Shown here: in pieces, positions 1 to 6,174 of the stretch | Layout: each line of letters opens with the position of its first letter | Position numbering within the stretch: position 1 is the stretch's first letter | Assembly (NCBI GenBank): GCA_019136325.1 | Contig: JAGVUJ010000007.1 | Location: 1-10,716, forward strand | DNA: 10,716 nucleotides | Reading direction: 5' to 3' | Origin: Deltaproteobacteria bacterium | GTDB taxonomy: Bacteria > Desulfobacterota > Syntrophia > Syntrophales > Smithellaceae | Translations under genes and position numbers: made by a program | Notes under the pieces: model-generated | Seen by the model: only the letters and a program-made list of their open reading frames with translations | Database searches by the model: none | What the model was told of the DNA's origin: nothing

Positions 1-501
1 GCCGATGACCACGGCCTTTTTGATTTTGCCTTCATCGCGGACGTTACGCAGAAAATCGGCGTCCTTCATGGATTGTAATGTGGTAATGCCCTGGAGATCT
101 GTGCCCGGAACCGGCGGCATTCGGGGAACGGCGCCGGTGGCGATAACGAGTTTGTCATACGTCAGGGTGCCGGTTTCTCCGGAAACCGTATTTTTGAAGG
201 AAACGGAACGGTTTTTCGTGTCGATGTTAGTGACTTCGGTGTTGACCTTCGCTTCGATATCTTTGGCGTTGAGGTAAAACATCGGATTGCGCACGACGCC
301 CGCGGGCGTGCAAAGTAGCGCGTTGCGGTCGTTAAAAAAACCTCCGACGTAATACGGGTAGCCGCAGGACGCCATGGAAAGGTCGGCTTCCTTCTGGATA
401 ATGATCACTTCCGCGTCGTTGTCAATGCGCCGGGCTTTCGCCGCTGCTTTGGGACCGGCAGCCGAACCTCCGATAACAATGATTCGTTTTCTCTGAGCCA
501 T
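1..501 (-). CDS. CoA-disulfide reductase / NADH oxidase-type FAD-dependent oxidoreductase, N-terminal part
   Basis: This is a flavoprotein of the pyridine nucleotide-disulfide oxidoreductase superfamily. Its C-terminal part lies beyond the left edge; the first 167 codons are present. Visible features are an N-terminal FAD-binding Rossmann strand ending in GGSAAG (residues 11-16), then SCGYPYYVGG with Cys46. That matches the single redox cysteine (C-G-x-P-Y-x-x-G-G) of CoA-disulfide reductases, NADH oxidases and NAD(P)H:polysulfide or persulfide reductases. An ATG motif (VIATGA) follows, and the fragment stops inside the second dinucleotide-binding strand (VVIG). The ATG at 501 has GGAGGA (509-514) seven bases upstream. 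It is separated from the upstream gene by about 250 bp with its own putative FNR-type promoter, so it is probably a separate transcription unit. Whether it acts on CoA-disulfide, polysulfide or oxygen cannot be told from this part, nor whether it carries a C-terminal rhodanese domain. Confidence 0.9.
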   Translation of the reverse strand, partial: MAQRKRIIVIGGSAAGPKAAAKARRIDNDAEVIIIQKEADLSMASCGYPYYVGGFFNDRNALLCTPAGVVRNPMFYLNAKDIEAKVNTEVTNIDTKNRSVSFKNTVSGETGTLTYDKLVIATGAVPRMPPVPGTDLQGITTLQSMKDADFLRNVRDEGKIKKAVVIG

Positions 502-575
502 AGTTTTATCCTCCGATTTTTAAAAGTGACCTGAACATAAAAGGTCGCTTCCATAAATTTGATTCTCTCAGTGAA

Positions 576-581
576 AAAATA
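576..581 (-). promoter_or_regulatory. putative -10 hexamer of the flavoprotein gene
   Basis: On the minus strand this reads TATTTT, four of six bases of the TATAAT consensus. It would place the transcription start near 569, giving a leader of about 68 bases to the ATG at 501. It has no convincing -35 box, as expected if an activator bound at 601-620 replaces that contact. The sequence is AT-rich here, so a chance match is possible. Confidence 0.3.
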
Positions 582-600
582 GCAATTATCGGCAGCCGTT

Positions 601-620
601 GCATTGACTTAAATCAATGC
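601..620. promoter_or_regulatory. CRP/FNR-family operator palindrome
   Basis: A perfect 7-base inverted repeat, GCATTGA/TCAATGC, surrounds a CTTAAA spacer. Its core TTGAC-TTAA-ATCAA (604-617) matches the FNR consensus TTGAT-N4-ATCAA at all but one position. It lies about 100 bases upstream of the flavoprotein start at 501. Its centre (610.5) is about 41.5 bases from the start point expected for the -10-like hexamer at 576-581, the geometry of class II activation by CRP/FNR proteins. The family is inferred from the palindrome only; a DNR-, HcpR- or FNR-like protein could be the regulator. Confidence 0.5.
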
Positions 621-656
621 GGATAATTATTTTCAGAGTCCGTATATTTTGAGCCG

Positions 657-754
657 GCCGGCATCAGACCTTATGGAACATACATGGCAACGACCTCATC
701 CGCAGCATAAATTACCCCGCCGGCGATTAGCTGTGATTTAATAATAACTTTTAC
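657..754 (-). pseudogene. remnant of a hotdog-fold thioesterase 3' end
   Basis: Read on the minus strand from 751, this piece translates as KVIIKSQLIAGG, then VIYAADEVVAMYVP, a TAA stop, and GLMP. The intact thioesterase at 2754-3236 has KVVIESRLIAGG, then QICATGEVVAIQVP and EALMP in the same register. By hand count about two thirds of the roughly 100 bases are identical, so this is an old, diverged paralogue and not a recent copy. Nothing of the thioesterase is visible upstream of about 755, where the sequence becomes the end of the HdrD-like gene. The TAA may be a premature stop or the natural end of the lost paralogue. The rest of the 502-750 interval holds only the promoter elements listed. 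Confidence 0.7.
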
Positions 755-1944
755 GATGATGCGGGCGATATTTCAGCATCAACGTGCCTCAACGGAAGCG
801 TGGGATGTTTTATGAAAGCCCTGATGAAAAGGGGAATCCTTCGGGATAACGGTTTGGTGATCGTATCCCCGTAGGCTTTCAGCAACTCATCCGGCATGTA
901 GTGAAGCTTTATTCCCGCAATTCTGTTGGTGAAGGAGAGCGTGATAAAACATCCGGGGCAGTTGACGGCCATATCTTTCATTCCGGTTTCCTTCACTTCT
1001 TTGTATTTTTTCCACTGTTCCTTGAAGAGACTTTTCGGAAGATTAAGGGTCCGGAGAACGCTCACGGCCCCGCAGGAAAGGTTGCACTCTCCATGATGGG
1101 GGAGTTCCACTATATCGGCGCCCGCTGATTTGTAAACGGCGCGAAGGTCGCGGGCAAAGCCGTCACCCAGTTCGCTGACATAACATGATTCATGGAGGGT
1201 CGTCTTTAGTTTCAACGGTTGTTTTACTGTGATCTTGCCGGATTCTCTTTTTTCATTCAGCCATTCATACAGGGAAATCAATTTGAATGGCAATTCCCTG
1301 CCGTATACATTTTTCAGTATATTGGATAGATAGTTGTAGCAGGATCCGCAGTAGCAAACCATTCTCTCGATATTCAATTTCTCAAAAGCTTTCAGGGTTT
1401 TTTCAATCGTTTCGGTGTAGGCTTTCCATGAACCGAGACGGTATGCAAGCTCACCACAACAGAGATCCGGCGGCCCGAATTTCGGCAGTTCCTGTAAAAC
1501 AGCGGAGTTTTCAATATCGAAACAACTTATTCTGCCGATGCATCCGACCCACAGAATTTCTTTTGAAGGCGGTGGAATTTCCGACCATTTTTTCAATATG
1601 GATTGTTCCTCCCTGGAAAGCATGGCATAAATATCCTTCCACATTGACATTTTCATGCCGTTGAAGAGATAGGGGTAGACAGCGGATATCTTTCCTTTCT
1701 TCTTCCTGTTCTCCATGAACTTCTCCAGAATAAATTCATGAAGTCTTAACCCCTCGGGGCAATAATTATTGCAACTGAAGCAGAACGTGCATTCCCTGAA
1801 AATTTTTTCCGAGTAACCGGTTTTCAATAATCCGGTCATTTCAGCAACGGCCTCGGGCTTGTCCATGTGCATCACGGGACATTGGACAAGACATTCACCG
1901 CACGTCGTACATTTATTCCAATCCGATAATTTGGCATATGACAT
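751..1944 (-). CDS. HdrD/GlcF-like iron-sulfur protein with two CCG-type domains
   Basis: This is a 397-residue (Fe-S)-binding protein of the heterodisulfide reductase D / glycolate oxidase F type, probably a cytoplasmic electron-transfer subunit. Two 4Fe-4S motifs open the protein: Cys12/15/18/22 followed by Pro, and Cys52/55/58/62 followed by Pro. A first cysteine-rich domain has Cys135, CCG at 162-164 and CYCGSC at 197-202. A second has Cys254, CNLSCG at 287-292 and CPGC at 329-332. In the second domain the usual CCG reads SCG, so its noncubane-type cluster site may be altered. The ATG at 1944 is chosen because GGGGGA (1954-1959) lies nine bases upstream; a longer reading frame to 2022 would overlap the upstream gene and lacks the family's usual start. 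It sits 19 bases after the MetV-like gene, suggesting that it passes electrons to or from that protein's partner reductase. Its last codons overlap the thioesterase remnant. Confidence 0.85.
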   Translation of the reverse strand: MSYAKLSDWNKCTTCGECLVQCPVMHMDKPEAVAEMTGLLKTGYSEKIFRECTFCFSCNNYCPEGLRLHEFILEKFMENRKKKGKISAVYPYLFNGMKMSMWKDIYAMLSREEQSILKKWSEIPPPSKEILWVGCIGRISCFDIENSAVLQELPKFGPPDLCCGELAYRLGSWKAYTETIEKTLKAFEKLNIERMVCYCGSCYNYLSNILKNVYGRELPFKLISLYEWLNEKRESGKITVKQPLKLKTTLHESCYVSELGDGFARDLRAVYKSAGADIVELPHHGECNLSCGAVSVLRTLNLPKSLFKEQWKKYKEVKETGMKDMAVNCPGCFITLSFTNRIAGIKLHYMPDELLKAYGDTITKPLSRRIPLFIRAFIKHPTLPLRHVDAEISPASS

Positions 1945-1963
1945 AATACATGTTCCCCCTTTT

Positions 1964-2698
1964 CTATCTGAATTGACGAATAACCCATTCAAGTTTCTGG
2001 ATACGCGCCGCAGACCATGCAAAAAATTTTTGCCAGAGCCCGGCGCTTTTTATCTCATGCGTCGAATGCGTGTTTCGATCTTCTTTGTGTGAGTGTAATT
2101 CTTTTAATAACGGCAGTAAATGCAGATTATTGCTCCGTTCATGGATAATGTGCCATACGCAATTTATTTGCGGATCGAGCGCGCATTTCAAGTTTGATTC
2201 TGAATAGGATTTGCAGGGGCCGTATTTGCTTTTTGCGGGACATTCGCTCAACGGACAGATTCCAGCGGTGCAGGTTAGCACGCAATGTCCGCAGCTTCTG
2301 CAGAGGCTATGTGCAATAACCGGATCGCTGCTGGAAACTGCGGCGCTTCCCACGGAATCCAGCACATTGATTACAGGCAAATCCGGCCGACAGCTATTCG
2401 CTGATTTTATTCCCGCCGCGCAACTCAAAACGATCAATGCATCACACTTTTCGAGGGCCTTTTTGTTGGCCCTCAACGCCTGACGCATTATTTCTTCGGG
2501 ACAAGCGGCAAGAATGACTTTGTCCAGTTTGATCTGTTTGTGATTTTTCAGCAGATGCGCTTTCAGAACTTCCACGCCGGTCTTGCCGCCCGTGTAGGAA
2601 AGATTGGCGCATGTTCCACAACTCAGAATGCCGAATGTTTTATAATCTTTTAGTATGAGATTAATTTCCGGCTCCGGTTTCCAAATGGTTTTATTCAT
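1964..2698 (-). CDS. MetV-like zinc/iron-sulfur protein (methylene-THF reductase C-terminal domain family)
   Basis: This 244-residue Cys-rich protein resembles MetV, the small partner of MetF in the methylene-tetrahydrofolate reductase of acetogens and other anaerobes. The N-terminal half carries GILSCGTC (Cys27, Cys30) followed by a TGG turn, as in MetV. The C-terminal half has the signature of the family: CRSCGHC (133-139), Cys143, AGICP (Cys148), ECP (Cys153) and YGPC (Cys162), with further cysteines at 172 and 180. The tail (about 185-244) is basic, His-rich and not recognisable. No metF is visible in the window. The ATG at 2698 is preceded only by a weak Shine-Dalgarno (AGGA about 11 bases upstream). 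The 19-base gap to the HdrD-like gene argues for a two-gene functional unit in C1 metabolism or electron bifurcation. The family call is fairly sure; the physiological direction is not. Confidence 0.75.
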   Translation of the reverse strand: MNKTIWKPEPEINLILKDYKTFGILSCGTCANLSYTGGKTGVEVLKAHLLKNHKQIKLDKVILAACPEEIMRQALRANKKALEKCDALIVLSCAAGIKSANSCRPDLPVINVLDSVGSAAVSSSDPVIAHSLCRSCGHCVLTCTAGICPLSECPAKSKYGPCKSYSESNLKCALDPQINCVWHIIHERSNNLHLLPLLKELHSHKEDRNTHSTHEIKSAGLWQKFFAWSAARIQKLEWVIRQFR

Positions 2699-2753
2699 TG
2701 TTTACCGTATCCTGACTGTGAAAAGCGTATTGTATATCGGGGCTTGGGATCTG

Positions 2754-3236
2754 CTATTCTTTTAAATGGTCCGGCATCAGGGCTTCCGGCACCTGAATGG
2801 CAACGACTTCGCCGGTGGCGCATATCTGGCCGCCGGCAATCAGCCTCGATTCGATAACGACTTTGCGCCTTTTGATCTCCTTGACTTTCCCCCGTATTTC
2901 TATCGGTCCGCCAAGCGGTGTGGGCAAAAGATAGTTTACGTGCAAAGAGGCGGTCAGAAAACGAATCGGCGGCAGGGTATCCATCTCGCGGTTTTCAGAG
3001 CAGTATTTGGCCGCCGCCGCTGTGCCAGTGGAATGGCAATCGATCAGCGACGCAATCAGACCGCCGTAAGCCATTCCGGGAATAGCCATGTAGCGGGGAT
3101 CCGGTTGATAAACACAGACGGATTCTTCTCCGTCCCAGTAGCTTTTGATTTGCAGACCGTGTTCGTTGAGGCGACCGCAGCCGTAACAGTGGCTTAAATC
3201 GTCGGGATAGTAGTCCTGAAACGCTTTTTGCTTCAT
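2754..3236 (-). CDS. hotdog-fold thioesterase, PaaI family
   Basis: This 160-residue protein probably hydrolyses an acyl-CoA or other thioester. The N-terminal CYGCG (Cys17, Cys20) followed by NEHGL is typical of PaaI-like hotdog proteins. GMAYGG (54-59) precedes the long hotdog helix, which contains Asp66 and His68, candidates for the catalytic acid/base region. The start at 3236 has AAGGGG (3242-3247) five bases upstream; a TTG at 3257 would lie upstream of that Shine-Dalgarno and is rejected. The gene begins 33 bases after the stop of the selenoprotein and ends 55 bases before the MetV-like gene, so it may be read with both. Substrate is unknown. A diverged fragment of a relative lies at 657-754. 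Confidence 0.85.
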   Translation of the reverse strand: MKQKAFQDYYPDDLSHCYGCGRLNEHGLQIKSYWDGEESVCVYQPDPRYMAIPGMAYGGLIASLIDCHSTGTAAAAKYCSENREMDTLPPIRFLTASLHVNYLLPTPLGGPIEIRGKVKEIKRRKVVIESRLIAGGQICATGEVVAIQVPEALMPDHLKE

Positions 3237-3269
3237 AAAAACCCCTTTTTTATACAAGAAATTTTATAT

Positions 3270-3524
3270 TTACAATCGAGAGGACAGAAAAGCATGCATT
3301 TTTTGCGCGTCTGTTGCAATATCAACATGCACGTGTTCATTGTCAAAGATGACATTGGTTGAACTTCTGAAATTATACGGCAATGCCTCGACGGCATCGA
3401 TTGTGTAAATTTTTACATCCAGAATGGTCTCAAATTTTGTTTTCATCTCTTCAGCTACACCTATAGCCTTCTTGCAGCTTATTCAGCCCGGATTTCCGCT
3501 ATGAAAAACCAGTAATGTCTTCAT
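3270..3524 (-). CDS. candidate thioredoxin-like selenoprotein with a UxxC motif
   Basis: This 84-residue reading frame is interrupted only by TGA at codon 14 (3485-3483). With TGA read as selenocysteine it gives SGNPGUISCKKA, a U-x-x-C redox motif placed after the first strand (TLLVFHS) exactly as CxxC is in thioredoxins. A helix, a second strand (DVKIYTID), and a strand pair around STNVIFDNEHV follow, a layout like the small thioredoxin/glutaredoxin-like proteins of about 80 residues. The usual cis-Pro before the third strand is not apparent. The ATG at 3524 has AAAGGGG (3531-3537) six bases upstream and starts 16 bases after the MBL gene, so they are probably co-transcribed. A hairpin with GGU in its loop follows the TGA at a suitable distance. 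The alternative is a nonsense mutation replacing a Cys codon, but the exact motif position and the 70 open codons downstream favour Sec. NCBI's 'thioredoxin-like (seleno)protein' families, such as SaoT, are worth comparing; I do not assign one. Confidence 0.75.
3453..3468 (-). promoter_or_regulatory. candidate bacterial SECIS hairpin
   Basis: In the mRNA, GGCUA (3468-3464) can pair with UAGCU (3457-3453), including one G-U pair, closing a UAGGUG loop (3463-3458). The loop begins 20 nucleotides after the UGA and holds GGU. In E. coli fdhF the SECIS loop also carries GGU about 20 nucleotides after its UGA, and SelB recognises it. The stem is short (5 bp) and no clear lower-stem extension is seen, so the structure is plausible but not proven. 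An alternative pairing, AGCUGC with GUAGCU, also forms. Confidence 0.5.
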
Positions 3525-3540
3525 GATAGTCCCCTTTATG

Positions 3541-4491
3541 TTAATTAAATGTCAATTTTGTTCCGGCCATATTCAAAATAAATTGTTCGGGCATTTGCTT
3601 TTCCATCTCCATAATGGCTTTGCGTCCCGTGCAGTGTGTCGGAATGATATAAGCCGGGTTGATTTTCTTGAATTCCTGCGTGGTGCGATCAATAATCGGT
3701 TCAAAAAACGGCCCGGATAGATGGAATCCGCCCATCACTGCGTGAATTTTATTAATACCGGTAACTTTCATCGCGTGATGAACCGTATTAATGATTCCGG
3801 AATGCGCACAACCGGAAAGGATAATCAACCCTTTGTTTTTCAGATTCATGACAATAGAGGTGTCGTCTTCGATGGCATCCCAAACTTCCTTTCCGTCTTG
3901 CTGGCAATGAGGAAGCGGCCATCCCGTTTCGAAATCCGTGCTACGGGGAATTTCGCCCAGAAAAAGAATCGTATCTTCCAGTAAAAGATATGGTTTTTCA
4001 GTTTCCACCACGGTGAGACCCGCGGCTTTAACCATTTCCCGCGTCAATTCCGGAAAATTGATTTTTAATTCCTCTCCGAATTTGAGATAACGCGGCGATT
4101 TAAACGCGGACGGATGCACGGCGAAAGGGATATTCTTTTTACCGGTCATGGTGACGAGTTTTGCCATGCCACCCGTATGGTCACTATGTCCGTGGGAAAG
4201 AGCGGCTGCCTCGACCTGTGTCATATCAACGTTAAGCGTTTCCGCATTTTGCGCCGCACCGTTTTCCGAAAAACCGAAGTCAAGCAGCAGCGTATGCGTT
4301 TTGTTTCCGAGAGTTGTTTGGACGAGTGCGGAAAAACCGTGCTCAGCCAACACGGAAGCCCGGATTTCTCCTTCTTTTAAAGGATTGGCTCGCGTGACAA
4401 CAGCGTTGCTGTCCATCGCGGTAATTTCAATGTAGTTATCCTGTAATGTCAGGATTTCAACCCTATCAACTGCTTTTAAAGCTGTTGTCAT
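3541..4491 (-). CDS. MBL-fold metallo-hydrolase (COG1237-like)
   Basis: This is a 316-residue metallo-beta-lactamase-fold protein. The metal-binding motif HGHSDH occupies residues 100-105. Further likely ligands are GCAH (227-230), GGFH (254-257) and PTHC (284-287), an arrangement seen in the family often annotated as metal-dependent hydrolase or 7,8-dihydropterin-methyl-aminobenzene phosphate synthase-like. The first ~60 residues form an N-terminal strand region before DFGFSENG (71-78). AAAGGAGG (4501-4508) lies nine bases before the ATG. The gene follows the NifX-family gene by 20 bases and is followed after 16 bases by the thioredoxin-like selenoprotein, so redox control or sulfur chemistry on a shared substrate is possible. 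The true substrate cannot be read from the sequence; cytoplasmic, with no signal peptide seen. Confidence 0.85.
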   Translation of the reverse strand: MTTALKAVDRVEILTLQDNYIEITAMDSNAVVTRANPLKEGEIRASVLAEHGFSALVQTTLGNKTHTLLLDFGFSENGAAQNAETLNVDMTQVEAAALSHGHSDHTGGMAKLVTMTGKKNIPFAVHPSAFKSPRYLKFGEELKINFPELTREMVKAAGLTVVETEKPYLLLEDTILFLGEIPRSTDFETGWPLPHCQQDGKEVWDAIEDDTSIVMNLKNKGLIILSGCAHSGIINTVHHAMKVTGINKIHAVMGGFHLSGPFFEPIIDRTTQEFKKINPAYIIPTHCTGRKAIMEMEKQMPEQFILNMAGTKLTFN

Positions 4492-4511
4492 GATACCAAT
4501 CCTCCTTTGAT

Positions 4512-4850
4512 TTAGTGATCGCAGAGATTGTCTCCGACTTGCAATGAACCGGCAAAAAAATCCGTAATCAGTTTTTCCGGTGTTTCGACCGGAGCACCGA
4601 CTACGACCTGAATGCCCTGCTCGGCAAACAACTGTTGGGCTCGTTGACCCATGCCGCCGGCAATAATCATATTAGCACCTTGTTTGGCCAGCCATGGCGG
4701 CAAAAGTCCCGGTTCATGAGGCGGCGCGGCAATGTCTTCACGTTTGATGATTTTTTTAGTTTGGTCTTCGATTTCGATGATAGCAAAACTCGCGCAGTGA
4801 CCGAAATGCGCTGTAAGTTTTCCTTCGGCTAACGGTATGGCTATTTTCAT
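4512..4850 (-). CDS. NifX/NifB-family (dinitrogenase Fe-Mo cofactor-type, ORP-like) protein
   Basis: This 112-residue protein belongs to the fold that binds iron-molybdenum cofactor precursors in NifX/NifY and the Mo-Cu cluster in the Desulfovibrio orange protein. It opens MKIAIPLAEGKLTAHFGHC, the characteristic first strand and H-F-G-H-C turn, continues with ANMIIAGGMGQRA, and ends in NLCDH, a Cys-His tail common in the stand-alone group. It has no nif structural genes near it. GGAG (4859-4862), partly overlapping the Mrp gene's downstream end, lies eight bases before the ATG, so translation is probably coupled to Mrp. Next to Mrp and MinD-type ATPases, a role as small carrier for a metal-sulfur cofactor is likely; the metal is unknown. 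Confidence 0.85.
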   Translation of the reverse strand: MKIAIPLAEGKLTAHFGHCASFAIIEIEDQTKKIIKREDIAAPPHEPGLLPPWLAKQGANMIIAGGMGQRAQQLFAEQGIQVVVGAPVETPEKLITDFFAGSLQVGDNLCDH

Positions 4851-4862
4851 GATTCATTCTCC

Positions 4863-5759
4863 TTATGAGTTTAATATTTTTGTCTTATCCAAGTCTTTTG
4901 TAATTTCATCAATGATTTTTTGCATGATTTCCCCTGTGGGCGTTTTCGATGAATGATAAATAAAAACCTTACCCGAGTCGCCGGACTGTGCGATTGCCGG
5001 ATCCATGGGAATAGCGCCAAGAAAAGGCACATTCATGTCCGTTGAGATTTTCTTGCCGCCGCCGGTGGGCAGAATCTGTGTAATTTCACCGCATTTCGGA
5101 CACGCAAAACCGCTCATGTTTTCGATGACGCCGACCACCGGTACGTCAAGACGCTTGCAAAAGCTGATAGATTTGCGCACGTCCACTGCGGCGACTTTCT
5201 GCGGTGTGGTGACAATAATTGCGCCGTCCAGCGGCTGAATCAACTGGCACAACGACAGGGGTTCATCACCTGTGCCCGGAGGAGCGTCAACAATTAAGTA
5301 ATCCAGATCGCCCCAATGCACATCCGTCAGGAATTGTTTGATAACACCCATTTTCATCGGACCGCGCCAGATGACAGCGTCATCGGGATTCTGCAACAAA
5401 AACCCCAGAGACATTATTTTCAGGCCACCGAATTCAACCGGAAACAATCCGTCGGGGCCGCCTTTGAGAGTTTCATTTTCCAGTCCCAGCATGGTGGGTA
5501 CGCTGGGACCGTGAATATCCACGTCCAGCAAACCGACTCGCAGACCGTTTAATGCCAGCGCGGTGGCCAGATTGACCGCAACGGTGCTTTTACCGACGCC
5601 GCCCTTGCCGGAAAGCACGACGATTTTTTTCTGAATGCGGCAGAGCGTCGCCTGCAATTTGCGGCGATCAGCGTATTCTTCAGGACTTTCATCCTTTTTC
5701 TGTTTTTTAGCCGCGCAGTCGGAATCGCCGCACGTATCACATGTTTTTTTTTCTTCCAC
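4863..5759 (-). CDS. Mrp/Nbp35-family P-loop ATPase, Fe-S cluster carrier
   Basis: This is a cytoplasmic ATPase that binds and transfers 4Fe-4S clusters as a dimer (ApbC/Mrp/Nbp35 family). Numbered from the ATG at 5774, it has an N-terminal C-x2-C-x4-C cluster (Cys12, 15, 20), reminiscent of the Nbp35 N-terminal ferredoxin-like motif. It then has the deviant Walker A GKGGVGKST (56-64), DVDIHGPS (83-90), DAPPGTGD (162-169), and the CPKC bridging-cluster motif (224-227). The GTG at 5759 is preferred as the start: GGAGG (5772-5768) lies eight bases before it, whereas the ATG at 5774 overlaps that Shine-Dalgarno and has only AT-rich sequence upstream. The GTG start gives 298 residues and keeps the N-terminal cysteines. 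It sits between the IscU-like scaffold and the NifX-family gene, consistent with loading clusters onto one of them. Confidence 0.9.
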   Translation of the reverse strand: MEEKKTCDTCGDSDCAAKKQKKDESPEEYADRRKLQATLCRIQKKIVVLSGKGGVGKSTVAVNLATALALNGLRVGLLDVDIHGPSVPTMLGLENETLKGGPDGLFPVEFGGLKIMSLGFLLQNPDDAVIWRGPMKMGVIKQFLTDVHWGDLDYLIVDAPPGTGDEPLSLCQLIQPLDGAIIVTTPQKVAAVDVRKSISFCKRLDVPVVGVIENMSGFACPKCGEITQILPTGGGKKISTDMNVPFLGAIPMDPAIAQSGDSGKVFIYHSSKTPTGEIMQKIIDEITKDLDKTKILNS

Positions 5760-5767
5760 TATTATAT

Positions 5768-5772
5768 CCTCC
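5768..5772 (-). promoter_or_regulatory. Shine-Dalgarno that decides the Mrp start
   Basis: GGAGG on the minus strand lies eight bases before a GTG (5759-5757) and overlaps the alternative ATG (5774-5772). The ribosome therefore most likely starts at GTG. The upstream ATG has no purine-rich site before it. Confidence 0.6.
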
Positions 5773-5779
5773 ATTTATT

Positions 5780-6163
5780 TTATTGATTAAGATAATCTTC
5801 ACAAGCCGCTTTTAACGTATTGGTCGCCAGAAGCGCGCAGTGTTCGTGATCTTCGGGAAGTCCGTCAAGAACATTGAGAACATCCTTTTGACTTATTGCT
5901 TGGGCTTCCTCAATCGATTTTCCCTCGGCCATACAGGTTGTCATGCTGCCGCAGGCACGCGAAGGATCACAGCCATCGGTGATAAAAGAGACTTTCCTGA
6001 TTTTGCCTTCTTCAACCAGAATCCAGAACTCCATGGTGTCGCCGCAGGGTCCGGTAATTCTCGCGTGTCCGCTAAAAGAATCCATCGGTCCCATATTATG
6101 AGGCGAATCGGCATGTTTTTTTGCCGTGGCATAAGTTTCGTCCAGATTTACTAACTCACTCAT
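5780..6163 (-). CDS. IscU/NifU-N-like iron-sulfur scaffold protein
   Basis: This 127-residue protein resembles the N-terminal scaffold domain of NifU/IscU, on which Fe-S clusters are built. The three scaffold cysteines can be placed: Cys40 in GPCGDTM, Cys65 or Cys71 in GCDPSRACGSM, and Cys109 in EHCALLATNTLKAA. It lacks NifU's central ferredoxin and C-terminal domains, and no cysteine desulfurase is visible nearby. It starts 11 bases after the MinD-ferredoxin stop, with AAGG (6173-6170) six bases before the ATG, and ends just before the Mrp gene. Its wording departs from classic IscU, as in the sets of archaeal and anaerobe 'NifU-like' proteins tied to MinD and Mrp ATPases. It probably supplies clusters to them. 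Confidence 0.8.
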   Translation of the reverse strand: MSELVNLDETYATAKKHADSPHNMGPMDSFSGHARITGPCGDTMEFWILVEEGKIRKVSFITDGCDPSRACGSMTTCMAEGKSIEEAQAISQKDVLNVLDGLPEDHEHCALLATNTLKAACEDYLNQ

Positions 6164-6174
6164 TATTTACCTTC

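Noticed and set aside
601..620. The palindrome as a rho-independent terminator for the hdrD-side transcript
   Set aside because: The stem is AT-rich with only 7 bp and no T-run follows on the minus strand; it fits a CRP/FNR operator better.
1945..2022. N-terminal extension of the HdrD-like protein to 2022
   Set aside because: It overlaps the end of the MetV-like gene; GGGGGA at 1954-1959 points to the ATG at 1944.
2766..3197. 143-codon open frame on the plus strand
   Set aside because: Antisense to the thioesterase, which has clear family motifs and a good ribosome binding site; this frame has none.
3483..3485. TGA as an ordinary stop ending a 13-codon peptide
   Set aside because: The frame stays open for 70 more codons with thioredoxin-like strand and helix order, and TGA falls exactly at the redox Cys position.
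4512..4850. A nitrogen-fixation (nif) cluster
   Set aside because: A NifX-family protein and a NifU-like scaffold are present, but there are no nitrogenase structural genes, nifB radical SAM or nifS; the ORP-like context explains them better.
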